From Enterococcus songbeiensis (lineage in GTDB: Bacteria > Bacillota > Bacilli > Lactobacillales > Enterococcaceae): a stretch of DNA of 64,000 nt. The notes under the pieces were generated by a model. It saw only the letters and a list, made by a program, of their open reading frames with translations. It did not search any database and was not told the origin of the DNA. Positions within the stretch are counted from its first letter, which is position 1. Every line of letters starts with the position of its first letter. The stretch is from positions 1 through 64,000 of the forward strand of contig NZ_BJDS01000010.1 of NCBI RefSeq assembly GCF_005405265.1, in the 5' to 3' direction. Both the position numbers and the translations under genes were made by a program. Shown here piece by piece: positions 45,254 through 56,765 of the stretch.

Positions 45254-45609
45254 TTATCCACATTTTTACTGCCAGCTTGGTAAAATTTGTGGATGCCTTT
45301 CAAAGATGTCAACAGCTTTTCAGGATTTTTCCGGAAGTTTTCAACAATTACACAGCCCTAAATAAGTTTTCAACATTTTTTTATTGTGCTGTGGACAACT
45401 TGCTAGAAAACGCCTAATATCGGGCTTTATAATTCACATCTGCTTGTGGATTACTTTTGGACAATGGTAAATAATCCCCAGAAACTTTTTTTGTGTGGAT
45501 AACTTTATTGCTTTCTGTGGATAACTTTTATTTTTTTATGCACAGCTGTGGAAAAGATAAAAAAATTTTTTTCTGCCTTTGGCTTTTTTTTTCGTTAATC
45601 TGTGGAAAA
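45254..45609. other. oriC: oriC, DnaA-box cluster upstream of dnaA
   Basis: Perfect DnaA boxes: TTATCCACA at 45254-45262 (plus) and TGTGGATAA at 45494-45502 and 45516-45524 (minus). One-mismatch boxes are at 45390, 45445, 45547 and 45601. The region between rpmH and dnaA (45134-45669) holds no gene. It is the upstream half of a bipartite origin and should also regulate dnaA. Confidence 0.9.
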
Positions 45610-45669
45610 CTTTGCTAATCCATGCTAAATTAGTACTAGTATTCTAAATTGAACCTAGGAGGACATTCT

Positions 45670-46998
45670 ATGTCATCTCTTAAAAGCATATGGGAGGAAC
45701 TTCAAAACACCTTTCGAAAGGAACTCAATCCACAAAGCTATGAAGTGTGGATCGAGACGGTCAAACCGATTTCTTTTGAAAACAATCAATTGGTGATTGA
45801 AGTCCCTACAGATGTCCACAAGACATATTGGAAGAAAAATTTGGCGTCAAAAATCGTGGAAACAAGTTTTATGCTGTACGGCAAAGAAATTATTCCTACC
45901 TTTGTAACCCCGGAAGAGGCCCAACAGCTAACCCCGGTGAAAAAAACCGAAGAACCAAAAGAAGTCAGCAAACCAAATGCCATGCTCAATCCCAAGTACA
46001 CCTTTGACACATTTGTTATCGGGAAAGGCAATCAGATGGCTCATGCAGCAGCTTTAGTGGTAGCGGAAGAACCCGGTTCGATCTATAATCCGCTCTTTTT
46101 TTATGGCGGCGTTGGTCTAGGAAAAACCCATTTGATGCATGCCATCGGACATCAAATGCTGCTAAACCGCCCCGATGCAAAAATCAAATATGTCAGCAGT
46201 GAAAATTTCACGAATGACTTCATCAACTCCATTCAAAAGAATAAAATGGAGGATTTTCGCAACGAATACCGCAGTGTCGATTTACTTTTAGTGGATGATA
46301 TTCAGTTTTTAGTCAGCAAAGAAGGCACCCAGGAGGAATTTTTCTATACATTTGAAGAATTGTACAAAAACAATAAACAGATCGTCCTGACCAGTGACCG
46401 GTTGCCTCATGAAATCCCAACCTTGCCGGAACGATTGGTTTCCCGCTTTGCGTGGGGGTTGTCAGTAGACATCACACCACCGGATTTGGAAACTCGAATC
46501 GCTATTTTGCGGAAAAAAGCCGAAGCAGAACGTTTGGAAATTCCCGATGATACGTTGAGTTACATCGCCGGGCAAATCGATTCCAACATTCGTGAATTAG
46601 AAGGGGCGTTGGTCCGAGTGCAGGCCTTTGCTACCATGAATAATTCCGATATCACCACCAGTTTGGCGGCAGAAGCCCTAAAAGCATTGAAATCCAATCA
46701 TGGCTTGGCACAGGTTTCTATTTTGCAAATTCAAGAAGAAGTGGCAAAATATTATCATATCCAATTAAAAGATTTAAAAGGGAAAAAACGGGTCAAAACT
46801 ATTGTTGTTCCCCGACAAATCGCCATGTATCTCTCTCGGGAGCTGACGGACCATTCCTTGCCGAAAATCGGCGCAGAATTTGGTGGAAAGGATCACACCA
46901 CTGTCATCCATGCCCACGAAAAAATCGAAAAATTAGTTGCCAGCGATGAAACCATAAAGACCGAAATCGGCGAAATCAAAAATCTGCTGATTCATTAG
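45670..46998 (+). CDS. dnaA: Chromosomal replication initiator DnaA
   Basis: AAA+ ATPase that binds DnaA boxes and opens the origin. It has an N-terminal DnaB/helicase-interaction domain, a linker, the ATPase domain with GGVGLGKTHLMHA and LLLVDDIQF, and the C-terminal DNA-binding domain ending in the signature around GGKDHTTVIHAHEKI. The ATG at 45670 has AGGAGG upstream; an in-frame TTG seven codons earlier lies on the ribosome site itself. It has 442 residues, and origin DNA lies on both sides. Confidence 0.97.
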   Translation: MSSLKSIWEELQNTFRKELNPQSYEVWIETVKPISFENNQLVIEVPTDVHKTYWKKNLASKIVETSFMLYGKEIIPTFVTPEEAQQLTPVKKTEEPKEVSKPNAMLNPKYTFDTFVIGKGNQMAHAAALVVAEEPGSIYNPLFFYGGVGLGKTHLMHAIGHQMLLNRPDAKIKYVSSENFTNDFINSIQKNKMEDFRNEYRSVDLLLVDDIQFLVSKEGTQEEFFYTFEELYKNNKQIVLTSDRLPHEIPTLPERLVSRFAWGLSVDITPPDLETRIAILRKKAEAERLEIPDDTLSYIAGQIDSNIRELEGALVRVQAFATMNNSDITTSLAAEALKALKSNHGLAQVSILQIQEEVAKYYHIQLKDLKGKKRVKTIVVPRQIAMYLSRELTDHSLPKIGAEFGGKDHTTVIHAHEKIEKLVASDETIKTEIGEIKNLLIH

Positions 46999-47000
46999 CA

Positions 47001-47150
47001 TGTGGATAAAAGCGGCAGAATCCCAAAAGTTATCCACACGTTATACACATGGGGAAAACTGGACTGTCCGCACTTTTTCTGAGTTATCCACTGTTTAAAC
47101 AGCCCTACTACTACTATTATCTTTAATTATCTATTAATAGATAAAGCGCC
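47001..47150. other. oriC: oriC, downstream DnaA boxes and DnaA-trio unwinding site
   Basis: Boxes TGTGGATAA (47001-47009, minus) and TTATCCACA (47030-47038), variants TTATACACA (47041-47049) and TTATCCACT (47084-47092). Then GC-rich AGCCC, then CTACTACTACTATTAT (about 47104-47120), the DnaA-trio motif, then the AT-rich CTTTAATTATCTATTAATAG. This is the basal unwinding arrangement known from Bacillus, so strand opening most likely happens here. Confidence 0.88.
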
Positions 47151-47190
47151 ACCGAACAAACAAGAAAAATCCAGACAATAAACCGAATAA

Positions 47191-47273
47191 GGATGTCAGT
47201 TCCACTTTTCCAAGTATTCTAGTGGAATGATATACGGTGCGAAAATAAACTTAAATTTTCTTTTAGAAAATTT
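47191..47273 (+). promoter_or_regulatory. Recurring two-hairpin leader element, copy A (before dnaN)
   Basis: GGATGTCAG, hairpin 1 TTCCACT/AGTGGAA (47200-47227), box TGATATACGGTGCGAAAAT, hairpin 2 AAATTTTCT/AGAAAATTT (47253-47273), then AAGGAG of dnaN. It is homologous to the leaders of DUF951, gyrA, dnaB and degV. Confidence 0.7.
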
Positions 47274-47304
47274 AATACACTAAAATGAGCAAGGAGAGTC
47301 ATCT

Positions 47305-48435
47305 ATGAAAGTCACCCTAAATCGTGCGTCATTTATACAAGAATTACAAACTGTTCAACGGGCAATTTCTTCTAAAACTACGATCCCCATTTTGACAGGC
47401 GTAAAAATCGTTTTAACCAGTGAAGGATTGACCTTGACCGGCAGCAATGCCGATATCTCGATTGAAACCTTTTTATCAGTGGAAAATGAAAAAGCCCAAA
47501 TGCAGATCGAGGAAACGGGAGCTGTTGTATTACAGGCACGTTTCTTTAGCGAAATCATCAGACGATTACCAGAAGACACCTTTTCGATGGAAGTGTTAGA
47601 AAATAATCTCGTTGCCATCAACTCTGGAAAAGCCAACTTTACCGTCAACGGTTTGGATGCCGACAGTTATCCACATTTGCCAGTTGTCGAAAGTCAAAAT
47701 CAAATGAAGATTCCGGTACATGTCTTGAACCAACTGATCAATGAAACGGTTTTTGCAGTGTCTCAACACGAAAGTCGTCCCATTTTGACTGGGGTCCATT
47801 TTGTTTTAGACAATCAAAAATTATTAGCTGTTGCGACAGACTCTCATCGTTTAAGCCAACGAGTGATTCCTATCGAGCAGGCAGCCAGTGATTTCAATAT
47901 CGTGATTCCTGGCAAGAGCCTGATCGAATTATCCCGTTCATTGAGCGATGAAGAAGAAATCGTGGAAATCAGCATTATGGAAAACCAAGTTCTGTTCAAA
48001 ACCGAAAATATGTTGTTTTATTCTCGCTTGTTAGAAGGCAATTATCCTGATACCAATCGTTTGATTCCAGCCAGCTTCAATACCGAAATCGAATTTTCCG
48101 TACCAAAACTATTGGCTGCTATCGAACGGGCGTCATTGCTGTCTCATGAAGGCCGCAACAATATTGTTCGTTTGTCTATCCGCAACGATGCAGTAACTCT
48201 TTACGGAAATTCACCAGAAATCGGGAAAGTAGAAGAAGCGCTGAATTACGAAAAAGTAACCGGCGAACCATTGGATATTTCCTTCAATCCAGATTACATG
48301 AAAGCTGCATTGCGGGCATTTGGCGATATGAGTATCACCGTCAAGTTCATCTCTGCAATCCGTCCTTTCACTTTGGAACCAACGGAAGGCGAAGCAGCCT
48401 TTATCCAACTGATTACTCCGGTCCGCACCAACTAA
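47305..48435 (+). CDS. dnaN: DNA polymerase III beta sliding clamp
   Basis: A 376-residue clamp subunit with three repeated clamp folds; SSKTTIPILTG near the N-terminus and the C-terminal ending LITPVRTN, part of the peptide-binding pocket, are typical. It tethers polymerase to DNA and recruits repair proteins. It is separated from dnaA by the downstream origin half and by leader element A, and is followed by a terminator. Confidence 0.97.
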   Translation: MKVTLNRASFIQELQTVQRAISSKTTIPILTGVKIVLTSEGLTLTGSNADISIETFLSVENEKAQMQIEETGAVVLQARFFSEIIRRLPEDTFSMEVLENNLVAINSGKANFTVNGLDADSYPHLPVVESQNQMKIPVHVLNQLINETVFAVSQHESRPILTGVHFVLDNQKLLAVATDSHRLSQRVIPIEQAASDFNIVIPGKSLIELSRSLSDEEEIVEISIMENQVLFKTENMLFYSRLLEGNYPDTNRLIPASFNTEIEFSVPKLLAAIERASLLSHEGRNNIVRLSIRNDAVTLYGNSPEIGKVEEALNYEKVTGEPLDISFNPDYMKAALRAFGDMSITVKFISAIRPFTLEPTEGEAAFIQLITPVRTN

Positions 48436-48492
48436 GAGATGTTTAGAAAGTGAAAATCCTCAGAAATTTTACAGAATAGAATCAATCACAGA

Positions 48493-48524
48493 AAACGGGC
48501 TTAAAATCGATTTTGAGCCCGTTT
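48493..48524 (+). terminator. Terminator of dnaN
   Basis: AAACGGGCT.AAAAT / ATTTT.AGCCCGTTT followed by ATTTATTTTTG. Confidence 0.75.
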
Positions 48525-48590
48525 ATTTATTTTTGTTAAAAAAACTCGATTTGGAACAAAACTTCTTAGAAAGAAAATAAACAAGATAAA

Positions 48591-48620
48591 TTTGTTTTTC
48601 CCCCTAAAAAAAGGTATAAT
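48591..48620 (+). promoter_or_regulatory. Promoter of yaaA-recF-gyrB
   Basis: -35 TTGTTT (48591-48596), an 18-nt spacer, -10 TATAAT (48615-48620). It lies after the dnaN terminator, so the downstream genes have their own start. Confidence 0.65.
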
Positions 48621-48656
48621 AAAGCCATATGTCTGCCATAGAATTGAGGGATGAAA

Positions 48657-48896
48657 ATGAAAGAGAAAATCTTTTTGGAAACAGATTATATGACATTGGG
48701 GCAGGTGCTCAAAGAAGTCAGTGTCATCAGCAGTGGCGGACAAGCAAAATGGTATCTGGCAGAAAATACCGTATTTGTTGACGGAGAGCCGGAAAATCGC
48801 CGCGGTCGAAAACTTTATGCCGGTATGATGATCGAGATACCTGATGCAGGTACTTTTTTTATGACTAAAAAGGAACAACCCCATGAGGCTGACTGA
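48657..48896 (+). CDS. yaaA: S4-domain RNA-binding protein YaaA
   Basis: Small S4-domain protein found between dnaN and recF in Firmicutes, linked to ribosome assembly in Bacillus. The core is GQVLKEVSVISSGGQAKWYLAENTV. The ATG at 48657 has GAGGG 6 nt upstream; another ATG two codons earlier abuts that site. It overlaps recF by 14 nt. Confidence 0.9.
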   Translation: MKEKIFLETDYMTLGQVLKEVSVISSGGQAKWYLAENTVFVDGEPENRRGRKLYAGMMIEIPDAGTFFMTKKEQPHEAD

Positions 48897-49995
48897 TCTC
48901 CATTTAAAAAATTACCGAAATTACTCAGAACTCTCTCTTTCTTTTTCCAAAAATCTCACTCTTTTTTTGGGAGAAAACGCACAGGGAAAAACCAATTTAT
49001 TGGAAAGTATCTATGTATTGGCCATGACCCGCAGTCATCGGACGAATAATGAGCAGGAATTGATCCAATGGGGCAATGAATTTGCGCATATTCAAGGAAC
49101 GGTGACAAAAAATACCAGCAAGATTCCATTAGAGATCACACTTTCGAAAAAAGGTCGGAAAACGAAAGTTAATCACATGGAACAAAAAAAGCTCAGCAGT
49201 TATGTGGGGCAGATGAACGTGATTTTGTTTGCGCCGGAGGATCTGTCGCTGGTCAAGGGCAGTCCGCAGGTGCGGCGAAAATTTTTGGACATGGAAATCG
49301 GGCAGATTGATCCTATCTATCTCTACGATCTGGTCCAGTACCAGCATGTACTGAAGCAGCGGAATCAATACCTAAAACAAATGCTGAACAAAGCCGATCC
49401 TCTGTATCTGGATATCTTATCCGAGCAGCTGGTGGCATTTGGCAGCAAGGTGCTTTTAGGACGAGCAAAATTTGTCAAACGTTTAGAGTACTGGGCAAAT
49501 GAGCTGCATCATAAAATCAGCCATGAAAAAGAGACTCTGACGATCGATTATGTTTCAAGTATTCCATTTCACTCTTCAAATTTGGAAGAAATCCAAGCAG
49601 CTTTTACCCAAGAGTTGAAAAAAAGCCGAGAAAAAGAACGGCTGCGTTTATCTACGTTGGCAGGTCCTCATCGGGATGATCTGCATTTTGCGATTAATGG
49701 CAAAGACGTCCAAACCTATGGCTCTCAAGGACAACAGCGAACGACAGCCTTGAGCGTCAAACTGGCAGAAATCGATTTGATGAAGGAGGAGACCGGCGAA
49801 TATCCAATTCTTTTATTGGACGATGTCATGAGTGAATTGGATGACACACGGCAGCTCCATCTCTTAGAAACCATTGAAGGCAAAGTCCAGACCTTCTTGA
49901 CTACCACGACGTTGGAACATGTGAAAAATAAAATGACTGTTGAACCGGAAATTTTTTACGTTCAGCAAGGCGAATTAAAAGGAGAAGAAAACTAG
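48883..49995 (+). CDS. recF: DNA replication and repair protein RecF
   Basis: SMC-like ATPase that helps load RecA at gaps. Walker A GENAQGKTNLLES, signature region GSQGQQRTTAL and Walker B LLLDDVMSELD are intact. 370 residues. It overlaps yaaA at the start, and its stop codon is directly followed by the gyrB ATG, so the three genes are translationally linked. Confidence 0.96.
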   Translation: MRLTDLHLKNYRNYSELSLSFSKNLTLFLGENAQGKTNLLESIYVLAMTRSHRTNNEQELIQWGNEFAHIQGTVTKNTSKIPLEITLSKKGRKTKVNHMEQKKLSSYVGQMNVILFAPEDLSLVKGSPQVRRKFLDMEIGQIDPIYLYDLVQYQHVLKQRNQYLKQMLNKADPLYLDILSEQLVAFGSKVLLGRAKFVKRLEYWANELHHKISHEKETLTIDYVSSIPFHSSNLEEIQAAFTQELKKSREKERLRLSTLAGPHRDDLHFAINGKDVQTYGSQGQQRTTALSVKLAEIDLMKEETGEYPILLLDDVMSELDDTRQLHLLETIEGKVQTFLTTTTLEHVKNKMTVEPEIFYVQQGELKGEEN

Positions 49996-51942
<1,947 letters not shown>

Positions 51943-51950
51943 ATGAAGGA

Positions 51951-52026
51951 TGTCAGCTCCACTTGTGTAAGTATTTTGTGGAATGATAGACGGCATGAAA
52001 ATCGGTGGAAATTTAAAAGAAATTTC
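51951..52026 (+). promoter_or_regulatory. Recurring two-hairpin leader element, copy B (before gyrA)
   Basis: GGATGTCAG, weak hairpin 1 TCCAC/GTGGA (51958-51982), box TGATAGACGGCATGAAAATC, hairpin 2 GAAATTT/AAATTTC (52008-52026), TTACCTT, then AAGGAGG of gyrA. Confidence 0.65.
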
Positions 52027-52055
52027 TTACCTTGACATAAATAAGGAGGAAAATC

Positions 52056-54521
52056 GTGAGCGAAGCAAAGAAAAATATCCATGATGTAAATTTAACCAGC
52101 GAAATGAAAGAGTCCTTCATCGACTATGCCATGAGCGTAATTGTTGCTCGGGCCCTTCCAGATGTCCGCGACGGCTTAAAACCGGTCCATCGGCGAATCC
52201 TTTACGGGATGAACGAATTAGGTGTAACACCGGATAAACCCCATAAAAAATCAGCCCGGATTGTCGGAGATGTTATGGGGAAATACCATCCCCACGGCGA
52301 CAGTGCCATCTATGAATCAATGGTGCGGATGGCACAACCCTTTAGTTACCGTTACATGCTAGTAGACGGCCACGGAAATTTCGGCTCTGTCGATGGTGAC
52401 GGTGCTGCGGCGATGCGGTATACCGAAGCCCGCATGAGCAAATTAGCGTTAGAGATGTTGCGGGACATCAATAAAAATACTGTAGGCTTTATCAGCAACT
52501 ATGATGATACCGAAAGAGAACCAGAAGTTTTACCGGCACGTTTTCCTAACTTGCTGGTAAATGGAACTACCGGGATCGCAGTAGGGATGGCGACCAACAT
52601 TCCTCCACATAACTTGAATGAAGTCATTGCAGCGATTGATTTGTTGATGGAAAACCCAGAAGTGACCAACAGCGAATTGATGGAAGTTTTACCAGGACCA
52701 GATTTTCCAACAGGGGGTCTTGTCATGGGAAAATCCGGCATTCGTCGGGCCTATGAAACTGGAAAAGGATCAATCACGATCCGCGGTCGGGTAGAAATCA
52801 CCGAGATGCCTAACGGAAAAGAACGAATTTTGGTGACTGAACTGCCTTACATGGTCAACAAAGCCAAGCTGATTGAACGAATCTCAGAACTTCATCGCGA
52901 CAAACGGATCGAAGGAATCACGGATCTACGGGACGAATCTTCTCGGGAAGGCATGCGGATCGTCATTGACGTTCGACGGGATGTCAGCTCTTCGGTTATT
53001 TTGAATAATTTATATAAAATGACGTCATTGCAAACCTCTTTTGGCTTCAATATGTTGGCCATCGAAAAAGGTGTGCCAAAGATTCTCAGCTTAAAACAAA
53101 TCTTGGAAAATTATGTCGAACACCAACGGGAAGTTGTGACTCGTCGGACAGAATTTGACAAAAACAAAGCTGAAGCCAGAGCGCATATTTTAGAAGGTTT
53201 GCGGATTGCTTTGGATCACATTGATGAAATTATTGCGATTATTCGCGGATCAAAATCAGATGATGTGGCCAAAACCACGATGATGGACCGCTTCAAGCTG
53301 TCAGATCGACAAGCGCAAGCGATTTTAGACATGCGTTTACGCCGATTGACCGGTTTGGAACGGGAAAAAATCGAAAATGAATACCAAGATTTACTGACTT
53401 TAATTGCTGATTTGAAGGAAATTTTAGCAAATCCAGAACGGGTTTCTGAAATCATCCGAACAGAATTAGGTGAAATTGCCAATCGTTTCGGAGATAAACG
53501 CCGGACGGAATTGTTGGTGGGTGAAGTGTTGAGTTTGGAAGACGAGGACTTGATCGAAGAAGAAGAAATCGTGATTACCTTGACCAACAACGGCTACATC
53601 AAACGTTTGGCAAAAAGTGAATTTCGCGCGCAACGCCGTGGCGGCCGCGGAATTCAGGGGATGGGCATTCACGATGAAGACTTTGTGAAGACGCTGGTTT
53701 CTTGTTCCACCCATGATACGTTGTTATTCTTTACCAATAAAGGAAAAGTTTATCGGGCGAAGGGCTATGAAATTCCAGAATATGGTCGGACAGCTAAGGG
53801 AATCCCAGTAATCAATCTATTGGGAATCGACTCCAGTGAAAAGATCCAAACGATTATTTCCGTTGACGGTTCACCAAAAGATGGTCGCTATCTCTTCTTT
53901 ACGACACTATTGGGTGTAGTTAAGCGGACTTCAGTAACGGCATTTGCCAATATCCGCAGCAATGGACTGATTGCTATCGGATTGAAGGAAGGCGATGAGT
54001 TAGTCAACGTCTTGGAAACAAATGGTGAAAATGTCATTATCATTGGCACGCATAACGGTTATTCCGTTACCTTCAAGGAAGAAGCCGTCCGAGATATGGG
54101 ACGGACTGCAGCAGGTGTTCGCGGAATTCGTTTACGTGAAGAGGATTATGTCGTTGGCGCAGCTGTTATTACTCCTGATCGGGAAGTACTGGTCATTACC
54201 GAAAACGGCTATGGCAAACGAACCGGCGGCGATCAATACCCAATCAAAGGTCGGGGAGGCAAAGGGATCAAGACTGCCAATATCACGACGAAAAATGGTC
54301 CACTGGCTGGTCTGACGACGGTAAACGGAGAAGAAGATATTTTACTGATCACCAATCGTGGTGTAATCATTCGTTTCAATGTTGCGACAGTCTCGCAAAC
54401 CGGACGGGCAACCTTAGGGGTTCGTTTGATGAAGATGGAAGACAATGCCAAGGTAGTTACCATGGCAGCCGTTGATCCAGAAGCGATTGAAGAGGAAGCA
54501 GAAAGTGTTGACCCAGAATAA
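52056..54521 (+). CDS. gyrA: DNA gyrase subunit A
   Basis: DNA-cleaving subunit of gyrase, 821 residues. The quinolone-determining region reads [14 protein letters not shown], with Ser and Glu at the positions usually changed in resistance, so it looks wild-type there. The catalytic tyrosine lies in [11 protein letters not shown]. The C-terminal beta-propeller has the gyrase box [10 protein letters not shown]. The start is GTG at 52056 with AAGGAGG upstream. It follows leader copy B. Confidence 0.98.
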   Translation: MSEAKKNIHDVNLTSEMKESFIDYAMSVIVARALPDVRDGLKPVHRRILYGMNELGVTPDKPHKKSARIVGDVMGKYHPHGDSAIYESMVRMAQPFSYRYMLVDGHGNFGSVDGDGAAAMRYTEARMSKLALEMLRDINKNTVGFISNYDDTEREPEVLPARFPNLLVNGTTGIAVGMATNIPPHNLNEVIAAIDLLMENPEVTNSELMEVLPGPDFPTGGLVMGKSGIRRAYETGKGSITIRGRVEITEMPNGKERILVTELPYMVNKAKLIERISELHRDKRIEGITDLRDESSREGMRIVIDVRRDVSSSVILNNLYKMTSLQTSFGFNMLAIEKGVPKILSLKQILENYVEHQREVVTRRTEFDKNKAEARAHILEGLRIALDHIDEIIAIIRGSKSDDVAKTTMMDRFKLSDRQAQAILDMRLRRLTGLEREKIENEYQDLLTLIADLKEILANPERVSEIIRTELGEIANRFGDKRRTELLVGEVLSLEDEDLIEEEEIVITLTNNGYIKRLAKSEFRAQRRGGRGIQGMGIHDEDFVKTLVSCSTHDTLLFFTNKGKVYRAKGYEIPEYGRTAKGIPVINLLGIDSSEKIQTIISVDGSPKDGRYLFFTTLLGVVKRTSVTAFANIRSNGLIAIGLKEGDELVNVLETNGENVIIIGTHNGYSVTFKEEAVRDMGRTAAGVRGIRLREEDYVVGAAVITPDREVLVITENGYGKRTGGDQYPIKGRGGKGIKTANITTKNGPLAGLTTVNGEEDILLITNRGVIIRFNVATVSQTGRATLGVRLMKMEDNAKVVTMAAVDPEAIEEEAESVDPE

Positions 54522-54527
54522 GAAAGT

Positions 54528-54558
54528 AGACCGCCTAGTTTGTAGGTGGTCTTTTTTC
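54528..54558 (+). terminator. First terminator of gyrA
   Basis: AGACCgCCTA/TAGGtGGTCT followed by TTTTTTCT, 7 nt after the gyrA stop codon. Confidence 0.85.
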
Positions 54559-54582
54559 TAAAGCGAGACGTAAAAAAAGAAA

Positions 54583-54591
54583 TGTGGATAA
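54583..54591 (-). other. Isolated perfect DnaA box after gyrA
   Basis: TGTGGATAA lies between the two gyrA terminators, about 7.5 kb from the unwinding site. It could titrate DnaA or be chance. Confidence 0.45.
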
Positions 54592-54594
54592 ATA

Positions 54595-54650
54595 AAACCG
54601 TCAAAAGTTTTCCCCAGTGGATAACTTTTGACGGTTTCTTTTTATCTTTT
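54595..54650 (+). terminator. Second terminator after gyrA
   Basis: A 15-bp stem AAACCGTCAAAAGTT/AACTTTTGACGGTTT (54595-54637) followed by CTTTTTATCTTTTTT. Confidence 0.85.
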
Positions 54651-54663
54651 TTCACAAATTCGT

Positions 54664-54693
54664 TTGACATTTTGTGCTTTTTTTTCGTTATAG
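54664..54693 (+). promoter_or_regulatory. Promoter of the gene at 54719
   Basis: -35 TTGACA (54664-54669), an 18-nt spacer, -10 TTATAG (54688-54693), 26 nt before the start codon. Confidence 0.55.
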
Positions 54694-54718
54694 AGGTAAA
54701 GGGATCGGAGGGAAAAAG

Positions 54719-55267
54719 ATGCGTTATTATTTGGATACGAAAATTGAACTCTTGTTTCAAAATGGGCGGGGACAGCTCTTTAAGCAGGGATTGAACGATG
54801 TCATCAAAGGACCAACAGAAGAAGCGCTGCACCGCTGGACTGAACTTTGTCAGCGATTGATGCCGTCAGAATTTGCAGCTGTTGCAGTTATTGAAACCAC
54901 ACGAAAAATACAAAAACTGGCAAAAGAGGAGGATTATTTAGAAAAAGTGAAGCTGCGAAATTTCAGAAGGGAGGGAGATGCTCGAAAAAAGCTGTCCTTA
55001 ACTTTTTTGGATGGCAACAATCGTCCCCACACCTTTATGCCAATTGCCTGTCGAGAGGATCTGACCGAAGCAGAGGTGCGGGAGATTATGACAGAGATGA
55101 CGAAAGTGAAACTTTTTGAAAAAGAAGGCGTTCGTCGGTTTTGCTATATGGAAAGCGCCAAGTATGTGGAGCAAGAAGAACAAATTCTTTTTGAAATAAA
55201 AGATTTGAAAAAAGATTCGACTGAAAAAGGCGTATTTAAAACTAGAGGAGAGAAAAACAGCAGCTAA
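54719..55267 (+). CDS. Uncharacterised cytoplasmic protein between gyrA and rpsF
   Basis: A 182-residue charged protein with no signal peptide or membrane helix that I cannot place in a family. It mixes helices (EALHRWTELCQRL; TEAEVREIMTEMTKV) with a beta segment around KLSLTFLDGNNRPHTFMPI. The ATG at 54719 has GGAGGG 7 nt upstream. It has its own promoter and sits in an otherwise strictly housekeeping block, which suggests insertion into the usual gyrA-rpsF junction. Confidence 0.7.
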   Translation: MRYYLDTKIELLFQNGRGQLFKQGLNDVIKGPTEEALHRWTELCQRLMPSEFAAVAVIETTRKIQKLAKEEDYLEKVKLRNFRREGDARKKLSLTFLDGNNRPHTFMPIACREDLTEAEVREIMTEMTKVKLFEKEGVRRFCYMESAKYVEQEEQILFEIKDLKKDSTEKGVFKTRGEKNSS

Positions 55268-55327
55268 AAATTCAGAAAAGCCGCAATTCTTTTACGAAAA
55301 AAGCCTGGAGAATCAGCGATTCTTTGC

Positions 55328-55356
55328 TTGCCTTTTAGGAACTTTTCCTGTATAAT
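55328..55356 (+). promoter_or_regulatory. rpsF-ssb-rpsR promoter
   Basis: -35 TTGCCT (55328-55333), a 17-nt spacer, -10 TATAAT (55351-55356). The leader is about 80 nt and contains CTTAG/CTAAG; ribosomal S6:S18 leaders are known here in Firmicutes, but I cannot confirm the motif. Confidence 0.7.
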
Positions 55357-55441
55357 TTGACTTTGTGAGTAGTCTTTTATGACAGCTCTCCTTGCTCTTA
55401 GGGAATTCTAAGGGCCAAAGTCCATAGGGAGGTGAAAATCA

Positions 55442-55741
55442 ATGGAAAACACGAAGTATGAAATCTTATACATCATTCGTCCTAACATTGATGAGGAAGC
55501 AAAATCTGCTTTGATCGAACGTTTCGATACAATCTTGAAAGATAACGGAGCTGAAGTTATCGAATCAAAAGATTGGGAAAAACGCCGTCTAGCGTATGAA
55601 ATGAATGGATTCCGCGAAGGCATCTATCACATCGTAAAAGTTTCTTCTCCATCAAGTGCAGGTGCAATCAATGAATTTGATCGTCTTGCAAAAATCAACG
55701 ACGATATTCTTCGTCACATGATTGTTAAAGAAGAAGAATAA
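55442..55741 (+). CDS. rpsF: 30S ribosomal protein S6
   Basis: 99 residues, [16 protein letters not shown] start and [17 protein letters not shown] core. It pairs with S18 in the ribosome. It is first in the rpsF-ssb-rpsR operon, with GGGAGG 8 nt before the ATG. Confidence 0.97.
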   Translation: MENTKYEILYIIRPNIDEEAKSALIERFDTILKDNGAEVIESKDWEKRRLAYEMNGFREGIYHIVKVSSPSSAGAINEFDRLAKINDDILRHMIVKEEE

Positions 55742-55744
55742 AAA

Positions 55745-55760
55745 TGTTTCACGTGAAACA
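55745..55760. other. parS site (exact consensus)
   Basis: TGTTTCACGTGAAACA, perfect parS, in the gap between rpsF and ssb, 3 nt after the rpsF stop codon. It lies inside the operon and so will be transcribed. Confidence 0.9.
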
Positions 55761-55788
55761 AATTTTAACGATGAGGAGATGAATCGAT

Positions 55789-56328
55789 TTGATCAATAAT
55801 GTCGTATTAGTTGGACGATTGACTAAAGATCCTGATTTACGTTACACTGCTAGCGGATCGGCGGTAGCTACTTTCACACTTGCTGTAAATCGCAACTTCA
55901 CAAACCAAAGCGGTGAACGTGAAGCTGATTTTATCAACTGTGTCATTTGGCGCAAACCAGCCGAAACAATGGCGAATTATGCACGCAAAGGTACTCTGCT
56001 GGGAGTTACCGGACGGATTCAAACCCGTTCTTATGAAAACCAACAAGGTCAGCGGGTCTATGTAACGGAAGTTGTTGCTGAAAACTTTCAATTATTAGAA
56101 TCACGTTCAGCATCTGAACAACGTCGTACAGATGGTGGCGGGTATTCCAATAATTCTTTCAACAATACCAATACAAGTTCTAACTCGAACGCTAACTCCA
56201 ATTCATTTGGTAATCAAAATCAATCATCTCAACCATCAACCGGAATGCCGAATTTCGATCGTGATACTTCTGATCCATTTGGAACAGATTCTTCGATCGA
56301 CATTTCAGACGATGATTTACCATTCTAG
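55789..56328 (+). CDS. ssb: Single-stranded DNA-binding protein
   Basis: A 179-residue SSB. The OB fold ([20 protein letters not shown] onward, to about 105) is followed by a flexible Asn/Ser/Gly-rich linker and the acidic protein-interaction tip DISDDDLPF. The start is TTG at 55789, where the family Met falls; GAGGAG is 10 nt upstream. An ATG beside the ribosome site opens only a six-codon frame. Confidence 0.96.
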   Translation: MINNVVLVGRLTKDPDLRYTASGSAVATFTLAVNRNFTNQSGEREADFINCVIWRKPAETMANYARKGTLLGVTGRIQTRSYENQQGQRVYVTEVVAENFQLLESRSASEQRRTDGGGYSNNSFNNTNTSSNSNANSNSFGNQNQSSQPSTGMPNFDRDTSDPFGTDSSIDISDDDLPF

Positions 56329-56356
56329 TATTTTTAGTTGATAGGAGGGAAACAGA

Positions 56357-56593
56357 ATGGCACAACAAAGAAGAGGCGGACGTAAACGTCGTAAAGTTGA
56401 TTATCTTGCAGCAAATCATATTGAACACGTAGACTATAAAGATGTTGAATTATTGAAACGTTTTATTTCAGAACGTGGAAAGATTTTGCCACGCCGTGTA
56501 ACAGGTACCGGCGCTAAAAACCAACGTAAATTAACTATTGCGATCAAACGCGCACGTATCATGGGCTTACTACCATTTGTAGGCGAAGAATAA
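56357..56593 (+). CDS. rpsR: 30S ribosomal protein S18
   Basis: 78 residues, basic, with the conserved core [20 protein letters not shown] and the C-terminus [10 protein letters not shown]. Last gene of the rpsF operon, with AGGAGG upstream. Confidence 0.97.
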   Translation: MAQQRRGGRKRRKVDYLAANHIEHVDYKDVELLKRFISERGKILPRRVTGTGAKNQRKLTIAIKRARIMGLLPFVGEE

Positions 56594-56603
56594 TTAGAAT
56601 TTC

Positions 56604-56645
56604 AAAGATGGAACAAAAGTCAATTGATTTTTGTTTCATCTTTTT
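56604..56645 (+). terminator. Terminator of rpsF-ssb-rpsR
   Basis: AAAGATGgAACAAAA/TTTTGTTtCATCTTT followed by TTTTTTA. Confidence 0.85.
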
Positions 56646-56677
56646 TATGTTATTTAAATGATGGGTTTTCGCGAAAA

Positions 56678-56693
56678 TGTTTCACGTGAAACA
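56678..56693. other. parS site (exact consensus)
   Basis: TGTTTCACGTGAAACA, perfect parS, between the rpsR terminator and gdpP, 917 bp from the parS at 55745. Confidence 0.92.
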
Positions 56694-56765
56694 TCCTAAA
56701 TCGCATTCACAGGCAAGTTGTGATAAAATAAAAGAGATGAAATGAGTTGTAGTGAGGAGTTATCT

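Noticed and set aside
45289-45297. TGTGGATGC as a DnaA box
   Set aside because: Two mismatches at positions that matter for binding; not counted among the origin boxes.
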